Positions 1-25,363 of a stretch of DNA of 64,000 nucleotides are shown one piece after another. The notes beneath the pieces were generated by a model. That model made no database searches and was not told where the DNA came from. It was given only the letters and a program-made list of their open reading frames with translations. The position numbers and the translations under genes are program-made. Every line of letters starts with the position of its first letter. Positions within the stretch are counted from its first letter, which is position 1. This DNA is from Oncomelania hupensis (lineage: Eukaryota > Mollusca > Gastropoda > Littorinimorpha > Pomatiopsidae): assembly GCA_036898135.1 (NCBI GenBank), contig CM072511.1:79585262-79649261 (forward strand), given 5' to 3'.

Positions 1-75
1 TTTATTCAGATGGGATATCAATGATCTCTGATGATTTATTATATTTGTTGTTTATTATGTTTTATTGTTGCTTAG

Positions 76-337
76 CATTTATTGGACAGTATATTTTTCT
101 GTGCCTTCATCGATGATCTTGTTATTTTTGTTACTGTTTCCTGCCATAATTTATAGAAGAAAGAAACAAAACATATTTACTTATTTGTTTTGTGGAGCCT
201 TTCTACCTTTTGTGTACATTTTGACAGAGCCAGGTTTGAAGGTTTTACTAGAAATTGTAAACATTAATCATGTAGTGTTAGGCAACTCTGAAAATTTTAC
301 ATGTTGGCATACTTCGTTGAAATTTCAAGATGACTAA
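76..337 (+). CDS. Candidate terminal exon of an unrecognised membrane protein
   Basis: An acceptor-like TTATTGTTGCTTAG ends at 75 and is followed by an open frame to TAA at 335-337. The roughly 87 residues hold two hydrophobic stretches separated by a basic YRRKKQN segment, as in the end of a multi-pass membrane protein. I do not recognise the family. If real, it is the last exon of a plus-strand gene entering from the left edge. The surroundings are AT-rich, so a chance ORF is possible. Confidence 0.3.
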
Positions 338-2714
338 CATTTTCACCATCAAATGCTTTCATAGAATGTTATAAACAGTGTATTATTTTTTAAGAGTGAG
401 TGTAGCAAACACTAACCTTGAAAAACATTTACACAAAATACAAACAGATTGACTCATTGTTTTCCAAAATGTTAGGTCTTGTAAAAAAAAAAAAAAGGAC
501 CAAGCTTAATCAAGGAAGGTAAATTAGTTTCAGCGACCAGCTTGTATTGCCTCATTTTCAGTTTTCTCATGAGTGCATCTATGGCATTATAATTGCAAAG
601 CTTAATCCGTCCATTGTCATTCATTTTCACTTTGCAGATATGATACAGTATGCTTTTATTTACACAGCACCTACCCCCCAAAATATATAATTAACAAATT
701 ATTCAACTTTGTTAAAATGGTAGTTTTCGCCTATCTTGTTGCTTTAATTTTGGTAAAGTTTTATTTGTAAACGATGATTGATCACAATGATTGCATTTTC
801 ATGCATGTTATTTATTTTATTTTATTTTATCATTGATCACTGAAGCAATTACAATATTTTAGTACTCCTGAACACTGAAGACACAATATTGTAAAATTTA
901 TATAATACTTTATACTGCCATCAAGTCTTTATAATATTAAAATTTTTAAAATGCTCATCAGAATTATACCATGCATATATGTTCAGTTATGTCTCATAAT
1001 TCAACAGTTTGTATAAAATGTAATGACTTCACTAGGATCTGAAATATAACTTTCTCATTTAATTTACACACATGAATTATCATTTTCATTGTTGAAAATT
1101 GGCGCTTCATTTATGAAAATTTCTTGTTTTTTCATCCATCTTAACTAAATTATACGTAATTTGTTATAAACTCACTACTTCATTTCATATCCCCAAATCC
1201 ACTCCAGTTCATGTGATATGTACAGTAAAAAGAACTTGGTATTCAGGGAAAAATGACTTTATTTTATGATTTTGTGATATTAATCTACGGAATAACATTT
1301 TTAATTCACACATGTAGAAATTGTATTGTCTTATCATTTAAATGTGTGAGGGAAGTTGTGTGTATGTTCCTATCCTTATTTTCTCCTTTATGAGAACGGC
1401 AAGAATGTTTCAGTTTGTAAAGTTTATTGCACTTCAGACAACGATTGCAATAAATTAAAACAACATACAGATCACAAGAATACAGACTCACATTTAAAAT
1501 AAATGCAACAAGGTATATTCATCCATTGCTACTTATGCAGACTGACTAGAAAAAAAATATATCGTCAAACTAGTTAAGTAATTCATAAATAATCCATACA
1601 ACACAAGAAAAAAGTGTATTCTAAAGAAACATAAAATAAGCATACTTTTTTCCCCATGAAAACAATACAAACAAACCTTGCATTCATATTTTTACATTTA
1701 GAATCTAGCAACTACATCTAAAGTTATTCAGAAGTCTTAAGGATCACTGCTAGAACTGGAATGGTTAACCAATAAAGTAACCATTTACTGGAACAAAGCA
1801 AGCGTCTGTCAAGACTAGAATGATCAGAGAACATGAACAACTGCATTGCAGCCACAGACAGATCTGTACAACCATGTAACAAACAACTCCTATCTTTATT
1901 TTGTTCTCACTTATTCCTTTGGCGACTGGAATGTCTTTGAAAACTTTTGTAACGTAACTTGTGTATTAATTTTGCAAGAAGCAATAAAACAAAATATTAA
2001 AATGTGCAGATCAACCTTCCTAAAACCAATCTAAATAAAACAATAATTCTTATATTGATGCCTCTAGTATGTTCAGACAAAAAGAAAAAAAACACTATAA
2101 AGTATACAAGTATATACGTCAATTTTAAAAAAGTCAAGATCGAGATCCTATACATTTATGAATGTGTATGAGACAGAAAACATACTGCTGTGTCAAAATA
2201 ATTCTTCAGCTGTGACCAGATACAGTAATACAATAAAATTGATAAATATTGTTCAATTCAGAACATTCAAAATTTAATGTTACCCTTCCAAATTTAAAAT
2301 GATGTTGATTGCAAAAATGCTGTCAGTAAGATTAATAATTATATAAAAATATAGTTCATAAAATGAAAAAGTCACGTTTTAAAAAGACTTTAGTGACTAC
2401 AAAGAAAAAAAAAGAAGTGCAACTGCAATAATGCATTAGAAAACTACCAATACTCACATCAATTGTCAAAAAAATCAGTTATGCAATCACAGAATCAATA
2501 TAGAATACAACAACATACACAGTTTTAAGTACGTTACATAATGTGTGCCCTATTTCACCCACTACATTACGTTTACTTCATTATACTAAACTATGATCTT
2601 GATCTTGATTGTATCTTGGGCATGTTTATGCTGGTACTTGGGCAGTGATCCAATGTTGGCATTTAACCAACCGTATGACTAGAGGCGAGCACTAGATGGT
2701 CCCCAGGTAGGACA
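338..2714. other. AT-rich stretch without recognisable gene
   Basis: I see no coding-like frame longer than chance, only short A/T runs. It could be 3' UTR or intergenic sequence downstream of the candidate exon at the left edge. A (GATT)n run at 2729-2745 belongs to the tail of the retroposon that follows. Confidence 0.5.
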
Positions 2715-2728
2715 ATGAAATTTTACAA

Positions 2729-3435
2729 TTGATTGATTGATTGATTTATTATTGCTTCAGGTCCAGCGGACTCTTCCGAGCCAAATCAGGACCGGACAAC
2801 CCCCGATCCGCATAAAAGATCTGCTGAAACAACCCCAGTGGGAAAATTGAATGCCCTCCACCGGCCAGTCACTTTACAATAAAGACATCCCACGCGGGGG
2901 ACGGCTGAGGGTTGACCTCAACTACGCGAACACCCCGGTTACAAAAACAAAATAGAACACAAACATCATCATAAATCATCAATGAAACACATACATATAA
3001 AATGCCTATAGTGCTAAATAGTACAATCATAGGAAGCCCTAGTGACCACCCGGCAGAAAGCGTCCAACACTCCCAAGCTGATCCAACAGACCTCATACAC
3101 AAACAAGGAGTCTTGTCCAGGAAGAGTTTTCAAGAAAAAAGGTAGGTCATTGATCTAGCGAAGAAGAAGATAGTATAGCAGAGTGAAGGACAGAGCAGGA
3201 ATAGGAAAGAATAAATGAGGAAGACAGCAACAGTGGGAATTTAAAGCACTAAATTTCCATAAAGTGGGGATACTATTTATACTGAAAACCCCCGGCACTC
3301 CAACGGGGGTACTGTTGCCGCAGTGAATCTGTCTTGCCTATAAAGGAAAGACAGGTTTTCAACTGTGGCTTTCACTGTTCCCTTTATAGGTTTGAACAAT
3401 CTACAGTGGCAAGATTGCTCATGACCCCAAGGGGT
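2729..3435 (-). mobile_element. Non-autonomous retroposon, copy A (extended)
   Basis: The 707-bp unit is flanked by a perfect 14-bp direct repeat ATGAAATTTTACAA (2715-2728 and 3436-3449), a target-site duplication of the length made by LINE-type target-primed insertion. Read on the minus strand it ends in a simple (AATC)n tail. It shares about 570 bp with copies at 4654, 5116, 6668 and 37158. This copy carries about 125 bp of extra sequence at its 5' end, beginning CCCCTTGGGG. No protein domain is recognised. Confidence 0.75.
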
Positions 3436-3903
3436 ATGAAATTTTACAAACCCCATTGGGTTTCATACAGATAAACTTTCATCCAAATGTCCAAAACTCA
3501 CTCTGCTTTGCAGCAGATATATATACTAACAGACATTAGGTTTCCTTATAGAAGCTAGTTTGCCATATAGAGGCTAGGTTGCTTAAGTCCATACTTCCAG
3601 AATAACTTCGCTTTGCAGAGGATACACAAACTAGTTCAGCATCAGGACCCAAAATTCGTAAACGGCCTTACAGACTGACCATGTTTCGTCATGTTTCGTG
3701 GTAGACAAATGACATGCATGTCGCTGACCTCCAAGTGACCACATTTGAACTCGTTTTGATCCTTGCACACAAACCTTTTCCTCGATAGAATAATTCCAAT
3801 TTTATTTTTCATGCTGCCTAAGGTGTCAGTTGCAAAACTTTTCCAATAGGCAGCCAATCAAAAACAATGTCAGTTTCAGATTCAGTCAGTCCATTTACTC
3901 TTT

Positions 3904-4219
3904 TCACTCCTTCTTTCCTTTAGATAATTGTTGCTGTAGTAATTGTGACAGTTTGGCAATAAAACCCTGCTGTTTTACTACAAGAACAATGGTAACAGCA
4001 GCTGCTGATGCAGCTAGCTTGCGTTTTGTATCAAAAACAACGGAAATCATTTTACTACTATGAAGCTTTTCCATATGGCTTTGCGAATTGCAAAGGTCAA
4101 AGTCACATTGCAGGCAATGCATTGCTGCGTCTCGATACAACAGACAAGCAAAGCACTGCCTGCAACGAAACATGTTTACCTCTAAAAAGGCCCTGAATAT
4201 TTGGTCAATTAAAAATGTT
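3904..4219 (-). CDS. Candidate exon with B-box-like Cys/His pattern
   Basis: On the minus strand an acceptor-like CCAAATATTCAG is followed by an open frame to a TGA at 3904-3906. The frame has a C-x2-C-x11-C-x2-C-x4-C pattern with a downstream H (CRQC, then HCLQCDFDLC, then KLH), resembling a B-box or ZZ-type zinc finger. After it come a hydrophobic Ala/Val stretch and a Gln/Lys-rich end. No other exons of the gene are seen, so it could be a relic. The family assignment is inference from the cysteine spacing. Confidence 0.3.
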
Positions 4220-4653
4220 GCCAGGTGGCACAATTACACAGACAATTTAAATCAATAAAATTATAAACACTAAATGCTATTACAGTAGATATAGTCATGT
4301 TATTTAATAACAGAAGACATGGACACACACCAATTACCAAAGACAACAACAAAAACAAAACAGCAGCTAATGCGCATTGTCATTTGATTTGATTTGATTT
4401 CTTCTTAATAGGGTCCAGTGAACCTTTAGCGGTCATAGCTGGACCACCAAATTGTCATTATTATAACACAACCTTACTCTGAAACAGAGAAAACTCCATT
4501 AGAGAAGATATGCCATGTGGTAACACAGCAAAATGACAACCACCACTGTGCAGTTACCATAATAATAATCTGGGTACACAACCTTACTTGACAGAGAACA
4601 CGTTGCACAAGGAAGATATGGACACACAGCAAAACAAACAGAACATCAGCTTT

Positions 4654-5869
4654 ACATTACATTACATGGTTATTGCTTTAGGTCCAGCAGACTCTTCCGA
4701 GCCAAATCAGGACCAAAAAATCAAGACTACAACTTCTCTAAAAGAGGACTCACCCCTGATCCGCATAAAAGATCTGCCGAAACAACCCTAGTGGTAACAC
4801 TGTACGCACTCCACCAGCCGGTCACTTTACAATAAAGACATCCCACGCAGAGGACGTTGAGGCTATTCTCTAATTTATCGAACCCCCGTTTACAAAAACA
4901 AAATAGAATACAAACATCATTATAAATAAACAACAAACCACATACATATAAAATGCCTACATTGCCAAATAATAACATCATAGGAAGCCCCAATGACACA
5001 CCTGGCAGAAAGCGTCCAATATTCCCAAGCTGATCCAACAGACCTCACACACAAATGAGGAGTTTGTTCCCGAAAAGTTTTCAAGAAAAAAGGTAGGTGA
5101 CTGGTCTGGCGAAGAACATTACATTACATGATTAGTGCTTTAGGTCCAGTGGACTCTTCCGAGCCAAATCAGGACCGGACAACCCCCGATCAGCATAAAA
5201 GGTCTGCTGAAACAACCCTAGTGGTAACACTGAAAGCTCTCCACCAGCCAGTCACTTTACAATAAAGACATCCCACGCAGGGGACGCTGAGGCTGTACTC
5301 TAATTTATCGAACGCCCGTTTACAAAAACTAAATAAAATACAAACATCAATATAAATTATCAACACAATACATACATATAAAATGCCTACATTGCTAAAT
5401 AATAACATCATAGGAAGCCCTAGTGACCACCTGGCAGAAAGCGTCCAATATTCCCAAGCTGATCCAACAGACCTCATACACAAATAAGGAGTCTTGTCCC
5501 GGAAGAGTTTTCAAGAAAAAAGGCAGATGACTGGTCTAGCGAAGAAGAAGATAGTATAGCAGATTGAAAGAACAGAGCAGGAATGAGAAAGAGCAAATGA
5601 GAAAGACAACGACAGTGGGAATTTAAAGCACTAAATTTCCAGACAGTGGGGATACTATTTATACTGAAACCCCCGGCACACCAATGGGGGATCTGGCGAA
5701 GAAGAAGATAGTATAGTAGATTGATAGAACAGAGTAGGAATGAAAAAGAACAAAAGAGAAAGACAGCGACAGTGGGAATTTAAAGCACTAAATTTCCAGA
5801 AAGTGGGGATACTACTTATACTGAAACCCCCGGCAACCCCAAGGGGGTGAGGGGTGGGGGGGGGGGGGT
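4654..5869 (-). mobile_element. Non-autonomous retroposon, copy B (interrupted by copy C)
   Basis: Copy B is flanked by the 11-bp direct repeat ACATCAGCTTT (4643-4653 and 5870-5880). Its body is split by copy C at 5116-5691, and the sequence after C resumes exactly where B stopped. Read on the minus strand it ends in (TAATG)n and begins with a C-run/G-run hairpin followed by a TATA-like box (CAGTATAAGTAG). A 13-15 base G run lies at its plus-strand right end. Confidence 0.75.
5116..5691 (-). mobile_element. Non-autonomous retroposon, copy C, nested in copy B
   Basis: The 576-bp insertion sits inside copy B with an 11-bp target duplication TCTGGCGAAGA (5105-5115 and 5692-5702). On the minus strand it starts with a CCCC...GGGGG hairpin, then CAGTATAAATAG, and ends in repeated TAATG. 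It carries a minus-strand open frame of 97 codons starting MCMRSVGSAW and including a hydrophobic centre. Related frames remain partly open in copies A, B and D. Confidence 0.8.
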
Positions 5870-5880
5870 ACATCAGCTTT

Positions 5881-6667
5881 TGGGCAGTAATTATCATCAT
5901 AATTTTAATTGCACACAACCTTACTTGATAATCATAAAGAAATCCATGAAATGATACATAGGAAGTTTGCAAAAGAAGAAAAAAGCTATGATAATATATT
6001 ATTAATATTATCGAGAACTAATGGGAAAAACAAGTGATTGATTGTTAAATTACAATTGTAGGGAAAACCAGGGATAGTCCGCCTACTTCTACACTATGGC
6101 TGGCACAAAACTTGTATTTTTAAAAAGCAGCAAGTTGTTGATGGTACTAATAAATCATCAAGGATCTTGCCCATAAATGTAATTAAAAACAGCTTTCAAA
6201 ACAACCAAGAACATTTTCAACATTTCAATCAAGAGACTTACACTTATGTTGGCGAACTTGCCCCTATCAGGGGTCAAGTCTGTCTACACCCTGAGATAGG
6301 TCCGCCCTACTCTCACATTCTGCCATGAAAGCACACTTTACCACAAAACTTTGGCCGTTCTATTATAGTCCTGAATATATAGTAAATGCCTGAAATAGAA
6401 AAATTCTAACAAAAAGAGATGCCTTCTCTAAACAAAACTTGATAATTTTATCTCGTTACTGGCGGAAACAAATGGGAATCGTGTTGTGTGATGTGAAATA
6501 TAGTACTAGTACACACATAGCACAGACTTATTCACATACTGTGGAGCAAAACTTTCGTCTTTTTACTTATATCTAAATACATAAAACACAAATATTTAAA
6601 AACAGAACTAGGATGCCGTCAACAATCTGGGGTAAGTCCACCCCATGTTCTACCATGAAAAATGTAT
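5881..6667. other. Unassigned repetitive, AT-rich sequence
   Basis: No gene is seen. Short related motifs recur (variants of GGTCCGCCCTACTCT...CTACCATGAAA near 6080, 6300 and 6635), which suggests a decayed repeat. Confidence 0.4.
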
Positions 6668-7229
6668 AGTTAGTTAGTTATTCATTGCTTACAGGGTTCA
6701 GCAGACTGCAAAGAGCCGAATGAGGACCACAAAATCAAGACCACAACTTCGCTGAAAGAGGACTCGCCACTGATCCGCATAAAAGATCTGCCAAAACAAC
6801 CCTAGTGGTAACACTGAAGACACTCCACCAGCCGGTCACTTTACAATAAAGACATCCCACGCAGGGGACGCTGAGGCTATACTTTAATTTATCGAACCCC
6901 CATTTACAAAAACAAAATAGAATATAAACATCATTATAAAATATCAACAAAACACATACATATAAAATGCTTACATTGCCAAATAATAACATCATACGAA
7001 GCACCAGAGACCATTTGGCAGAAAGCGTCCAATATTCCCAAGCTGATCCAACAGACCTCACACAAATGAGGAGTTTTGTCCCGGAAGAGTTTTCAAGAAA
7101 AAAGGTAAGTGACTGGTCTAGTGAAGAAGAAGATAGTATAATAGATTGATAGAACAGAGTAGGAATGAGAAAGAACAAAGGAGAAAGACGACAGTGAGAA
7201 TTTAAAGCACTAAATTTCCAGAAAGTGGA
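6668..7229 (-). mobile_element. Non-autonomous retroposon, copy D (diverged, 5' truncated)
   Basis: This copy shares the family's body and the conserved segment CACTTTACAATAAAGACATC, but its 3' end is diverged and it stops before the hairpin/TATA-like start seen in copies C and F. The minus-strand frame is open for 174 codons and contains the family peptide VRSVGSAWEYWTLSA. No clear target duplication was found. Confidence 0.65.
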
Positions 7230-7766
7230 GTCGAACGTTTCATTAATTGCAGACCTCAACAGAAGTGCTCAAATGAATAGATTACTTATTTAAAGAGAAA
7301 CCAAAACTTGTCTCGGTTCACAGTTTATGAAAACTGAAAATACTAGGTTACTCACCAGCACTGTCTTAAAACTAGTAGTCCAGCTATCTGCTGCCCGTCT
7401 GTGCTACTGATGCTTGGCTTTTTATTTCCCAAAAGTTACACAGCACCGTGATTTAGTTTTCTTCTCTTTGTATTTTTAGGCTTATCTGGACATTCCTTAA
7501 AATAGTCAGGGTGGGCGTGGGGTGGGAGAGGAATCAGATAGATCCAAATGTCAGTCCGTCGGTCAGTAAGTCTATTAAAACGTTGGAAGCCATTTATCTC
7601 AAGAATCCCTCAATGGATTTTGAACAAACTTCATAGGAACATTACCTAGGTTAGTGGCCTGCCGCAAAGATCAAGGAAACTGCTTATCATGTTTTTTTCA
7701 GTAACTCAAAAAGGGTTGAAGTGATTTGTTCAGTTTCAGTATACAGGTACTTCAAATCATGAGCCA

Positions 7767-7936
7767 TCAGATTTCAGGCATCTGAGTAATACTCTTTGTC
7801 AAAAATGTAATGACAAAACCAGCGACTTTGTCTTCTGCTCTGGAAAATGCAGCAAAGAAATTCTTGTGGAGCACATCTTTTATGAGATCTTCACAAAGTT
7901 CAGTTTTGGTGATCTGTATCTGGCTTTCTCCAGAAA
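7767..7936 (-). CDS. Candidate exon, weakly GNAT acetyltransferase-like
   Basis: The acceptor TTGCCTTTTTCAG precedes a minus-strand frame ending at a TGA at 7767-7769. The segment from QIQITKTELCEDL to KVAGFVITF resembles the region around strand 4 of diamine N-acetyltransferases, where a VGF-type motif follows an acidic stretch. The match is by eye and short. No flanking exons were found, so it may be a relic or coincidence. Confidence 0.22.
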
Positions 7937-7979
7937 CTGAAAAAGGCAATAGAAACATATATGAGGCAGTGACCATCAC

Positions 7980-8803
7980 CTCTCACGTTCACTATCCGCC
8001 CTGGAAGTGCTGAAAAGCCAGATGGTATGTGACCTGGTGGTATTGTGTCCAAATGGGTGACCCTGTGTTGAGTATTGTGTGGTAGAATTGGGTGGGTAAT
8101 CTGTTGATGCAGAAACCTCTCCAGAATGTTGTGGGTGATCTGGCTCGATTAATGATAGTTGTTTCTGGACACCCTTTTTTTAAGGTCATTTCATCAGTGG
8201 GGTATGTCTGCCCTAAGAAAATGGACTGAAAATGGACTTAAAAGTCACCTTCATCAGTGGGGCATATCTGCTTTAAGAAAATGGACTGAAAATAGATTTA
8301 ACGCAAACGCAAGGATGAACTGGTGAACTTGCTTCAAATCAAAGGGGGAGATTTACCCCAATACAGATAAGTGAATTTGACCCACAAATAATGTCCACAA
8401 TGTCGTTTTACAACCCCTGGTTAAGCACAGTTTTATAAATGATGCGTATGATGGTATAAACTAAAGTACAGTTCTTTTATTTATTGTTTGTGAAATATGA
8501 CTTTAAATTATTTTCTATGATCAACAAAACTATAGGAAAAAACATGTTTTACCCACAGTGAAATCTGTAACATGCACCAATCTTTCATGGGAAGAAGAGC
8601 AACAGGTAATAATACAAATTCTTGACTACAGTGATGATATACCAAAATGCTGAGAATGAACAAGCCAGTGATGGAAGTACCCCAGGGGCAGATCATTGAG
8701 ATAAATTCAATGCTTTTTCCCATTACGTAAAATGTAGGCCATACCAGAATGCAAGACATAAACTACTTTGACAGAATTAGATGTAATTTAGATAAACACT
8801 GAC

Positions 8804-8834
<31 letters not shown>

Positions 8835-9375
8835 AAATAAAATAAAAAAAATAAAGAATGTAAAACAGAGGGGAGTAATGAAAGTGCACAATTCAGAACA
8901 AAAAAGTCACAAATAAAACATAACGCAAAAGGATAAGAAAAATAAAAGGCAAATTACAGAACTGAAAGTCTCAAGACTCCATGTGTAATGTGAGGAGGCA
9001 TATGCTGATCTATGCCTTGGTTTTAAATCAAATACAATAAATTTGTTGAGGGAATAGATAATGCCCATTTATTTGTTTATAAGTCATCAATTCAAGAGAA
9101 ACTGTCCTCACATCTTAGTAAAAGATGGATTCACACTCTTCCTCAAGCCATTTTCTTACAAGTATTGTACAATAGATTCTCAAAATATTTTACTTGTATA
9201 GTCTCTGTCTGTCCAAGGTTCGTGCAAAGTTTTAACATCGTCATCAGAAATTCACAAACAAGCAATTTTGTTACACTGTTAAAAGTTACTAGCAATAATT
9301 TGTAAAAATTGGTCAGGTTTGTTTTTTCCAACATGTAAAACTTTAGGTCCCAAGACTAAACAATGCTGTTTAATA
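7980..9375. other. Non-coding stretch with a tandem duplication and a poly-C run
   Basis: Two direct copies of a roughly 58-bp unit lie at about 8189-8247 and 8248-8300 (both start TCATCAGTGGGG). A run of more than 20 C followed by A-rich sequence is at 8803-8840. No convincing coding region is present. Confidence 0.5.
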
Positions 9376-9408
9376 ATCACGGACATTGTACTATACATTT
9401 ATTTCAGC

Positions 9409-23362
<13,954 letters not shown>

Positions 23363-23600
23363 TCTTGCTTCAGTCTTAAATGTACAGCGTCAGATGCAGC
23401 ACTTAAGCGAAATCTACCTCCATCTCATGTTCTACTCTCAACAGCTTATGATCTGATGAAAATTTTGCGTTTTATACGGCATCTATTTCTGTTTTCCATC
23501 TCCTACGTTTTCCGGAAGCAAGGGGAGGATAATCAATTGACCTGTCCACGTCTCGCATGCGTTCAACTACGCCACGGCTTGTTTCGTAACATTCCTATGG
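23363..23600 (-). promoter_or_regulatory. Probable CCDC149 5' UTR and promoter
   Basis: The sequence just upstream of the start codon is less AT-rich, has several CpGs, and contains an ETS-like CCGGAAG at 23512-23518 with no TATA box nearby. Assignment rests on position. Confidence 0.3.
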
Positions 23601-23691
23601 ATCGATAATCTATCATCCCAGCTGTTTTACAATAATTTCCAACGCTGATTGATATTCTCTGTCGTGGATAATCCTTACTATACATATTCCC

Positions 23692-23835
23692 ATTGTATTG
23701 TATTGTATTGTATTGTATTGTATTGTATTGTATTGTATTGTATTGTATTGTATTGTATTGTATTGTATTGTATTGTATTGTATTGCATTGTATTGTATTG
23801 CATTGTATTGTATTGCATTGTATTGTATTGTATTG
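23692..23835. repeat. (ATTGT)n pentanucleotide array
   Basis: About 29 units of a 5-bp repeat with a few T-to-C changes (CATTG) towards the right end. The same unit forms the 3' tail of the LINE ending at 27785. Confidence 0.95.
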
Positions 23836-24027
23836 CCATTTAACGATAGCCTAACATAAAATTCGATGCTTCGTAAGAGAATTATATTGCCAAACGACAA
23901 TACGTTTATTCTTTTATGTTCGCTTTTCAGTTTCTTCGGATGTGTGGACGCTCAATATAAAAACCTCAGCTTAAAAAGAAACTTCCCTGGACCACTATTA
24001 AAAAAAAACATGCCTGGACTTAACATG

Positions 24028-24205
24028 ATTGTAGGGGCATTACAAAAGTTGGGCGCCTATGAAGCGGATCCTCAATAGCGCATCGGTATATAACACACAT
24101 CCTTTGTATTATAAATATTTATAATACAAATTGCTGTGTGTTATATTTAATGCTGTGCTGTCGAGGATCGCAATAAAGGCTCCCAACTTGTGTAATAATA
24201 CCCCT
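24028..24205. repeat. Imperfect long palindrome
   Basis: Arms of about 88 bp are centred between 24116 and 24117 (TATTATAAAT | ATTTATAATA). Matching blocks include AAGTTGGG/CCCAACTT, GATCCTC/GAGGATC and ATAACACAC/GTGTGTTAT. No TIR-flanking duplication was identified. Confidence 0.75.
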
Positions 24206-24296
24206 GTGCTCAAACGGAGAGCATAGGAAAACTTGTTCTTTATATGTACGTACTCTTTCGTTTATTAATAGGGCCTATTGTAAAGGTAGGTCATGT

Positions 24297-24815
24297 GTGA
24301 CTCAACTCTTGCAGGTAATGGAAGACTTTACGAAAATGTTTGACAGTGGGGAGAGTTTTGATGTGCTTTACTTGGACTTTCGCAAGGCATTTGACTCAGT
24401 ACCTCATGCAAGACTTTTAGTTAAACTAAAATCTTACGGGATCACTGGACACGTACTACGGATCAAGTGCTTTCTGGAAGGAAGAACCCAGCGTGTCAGA
24501 GTTGGAAATTATTTCTCAGGTGACGAGCCAGTTCTGAGTGGTATACCGCAAGGCAGTATTTTGGGTCCCATTCTGTTTACAATTTTTATAAACGACTTAC
24601 CTGACAAAGTATCTAGTAATTGTAGCATTTTTGCAGACGACACTAAACTATATAATGTGACATCTAAGTGCGATAAATTACAAAAAGATATAGATAGTCT
24701 TCTGATTTGGTCAGATACCTGGCAATTGCATTTTAATGCATTAAAATGTAACGTACTCCATATGGGTAAGAAAAATCCTGGACATGACTATCTGATGACG
24801 ACAGGTGACGATTGA
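24297..24815 (+). pseudogene. Reverse transcriptase fragment (outer LINE)
   Basis: 172 codons spanning RT blocks with the catalytic FADD motif. The N-terminal endonuclease and first RT blocks are missing through 5' truncation, and the frame ends at a TGA before a shift. Confidence 0.8.
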
Positions 24816-24916
24816 CCATAATAGTGAGGAAAAAGATTTGGGGGTTACTTTTGATACAAACCTAAACTTTGATAAACTACAAAATACAAACAAACAAACA
24901 AACAAAACAAAATACC

Positions 24917-25363
24917 TTAGATGTGTGTTATGGCAACATTAAAGATGCTTATGTTTCTGTTTCCAGGCCTGCCTTAGGATTGTCTGATCACAATGTCATT
25001 CATTTGCTACCCAAATACAAACAGCGAGTAAAAACAACAAAACCTCAAAAAACAGAGAAACTTGTCTGGGATCCAGAGTCCATTTACACCCTTCAAAACT
25101 GTTTTGAAACCACTGACTGGGATGTGTTCTTGAATAACTGTAATGACCCTGAAGAATTAGTTTACACAGTGACAGGTTATATTACATTTTGTGAAGACAA
25201 AGTTGTTAAGAAAAAAGCAGTGACAGTGTTTCCAAATAACAAACCATGGGTGACAAAAGATCTCAAATTCCATCTGTCTCAAAAGAAAGCTGCTTTTCTA
25301 TCAGAGAAAGCTGCTTTTCTATCAGAGAAAAAACCAAAGAGTTTAACAAACAGGCAAAACTAG
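24917..25363 (+). pseudogene. Endonuclease C-terminus and linker of the inner LINE
   Basis: The frame retains the endonuclease SDH motif (GLSDHNVIHLLP) and the linker with a NNKPWVTKDLK motif. It leaves the RT frame at an A6 run (25328-25333) just after a perfect 21-bp tandem duplication (25289-25309, 25310-25330). Confidence 0.75.
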
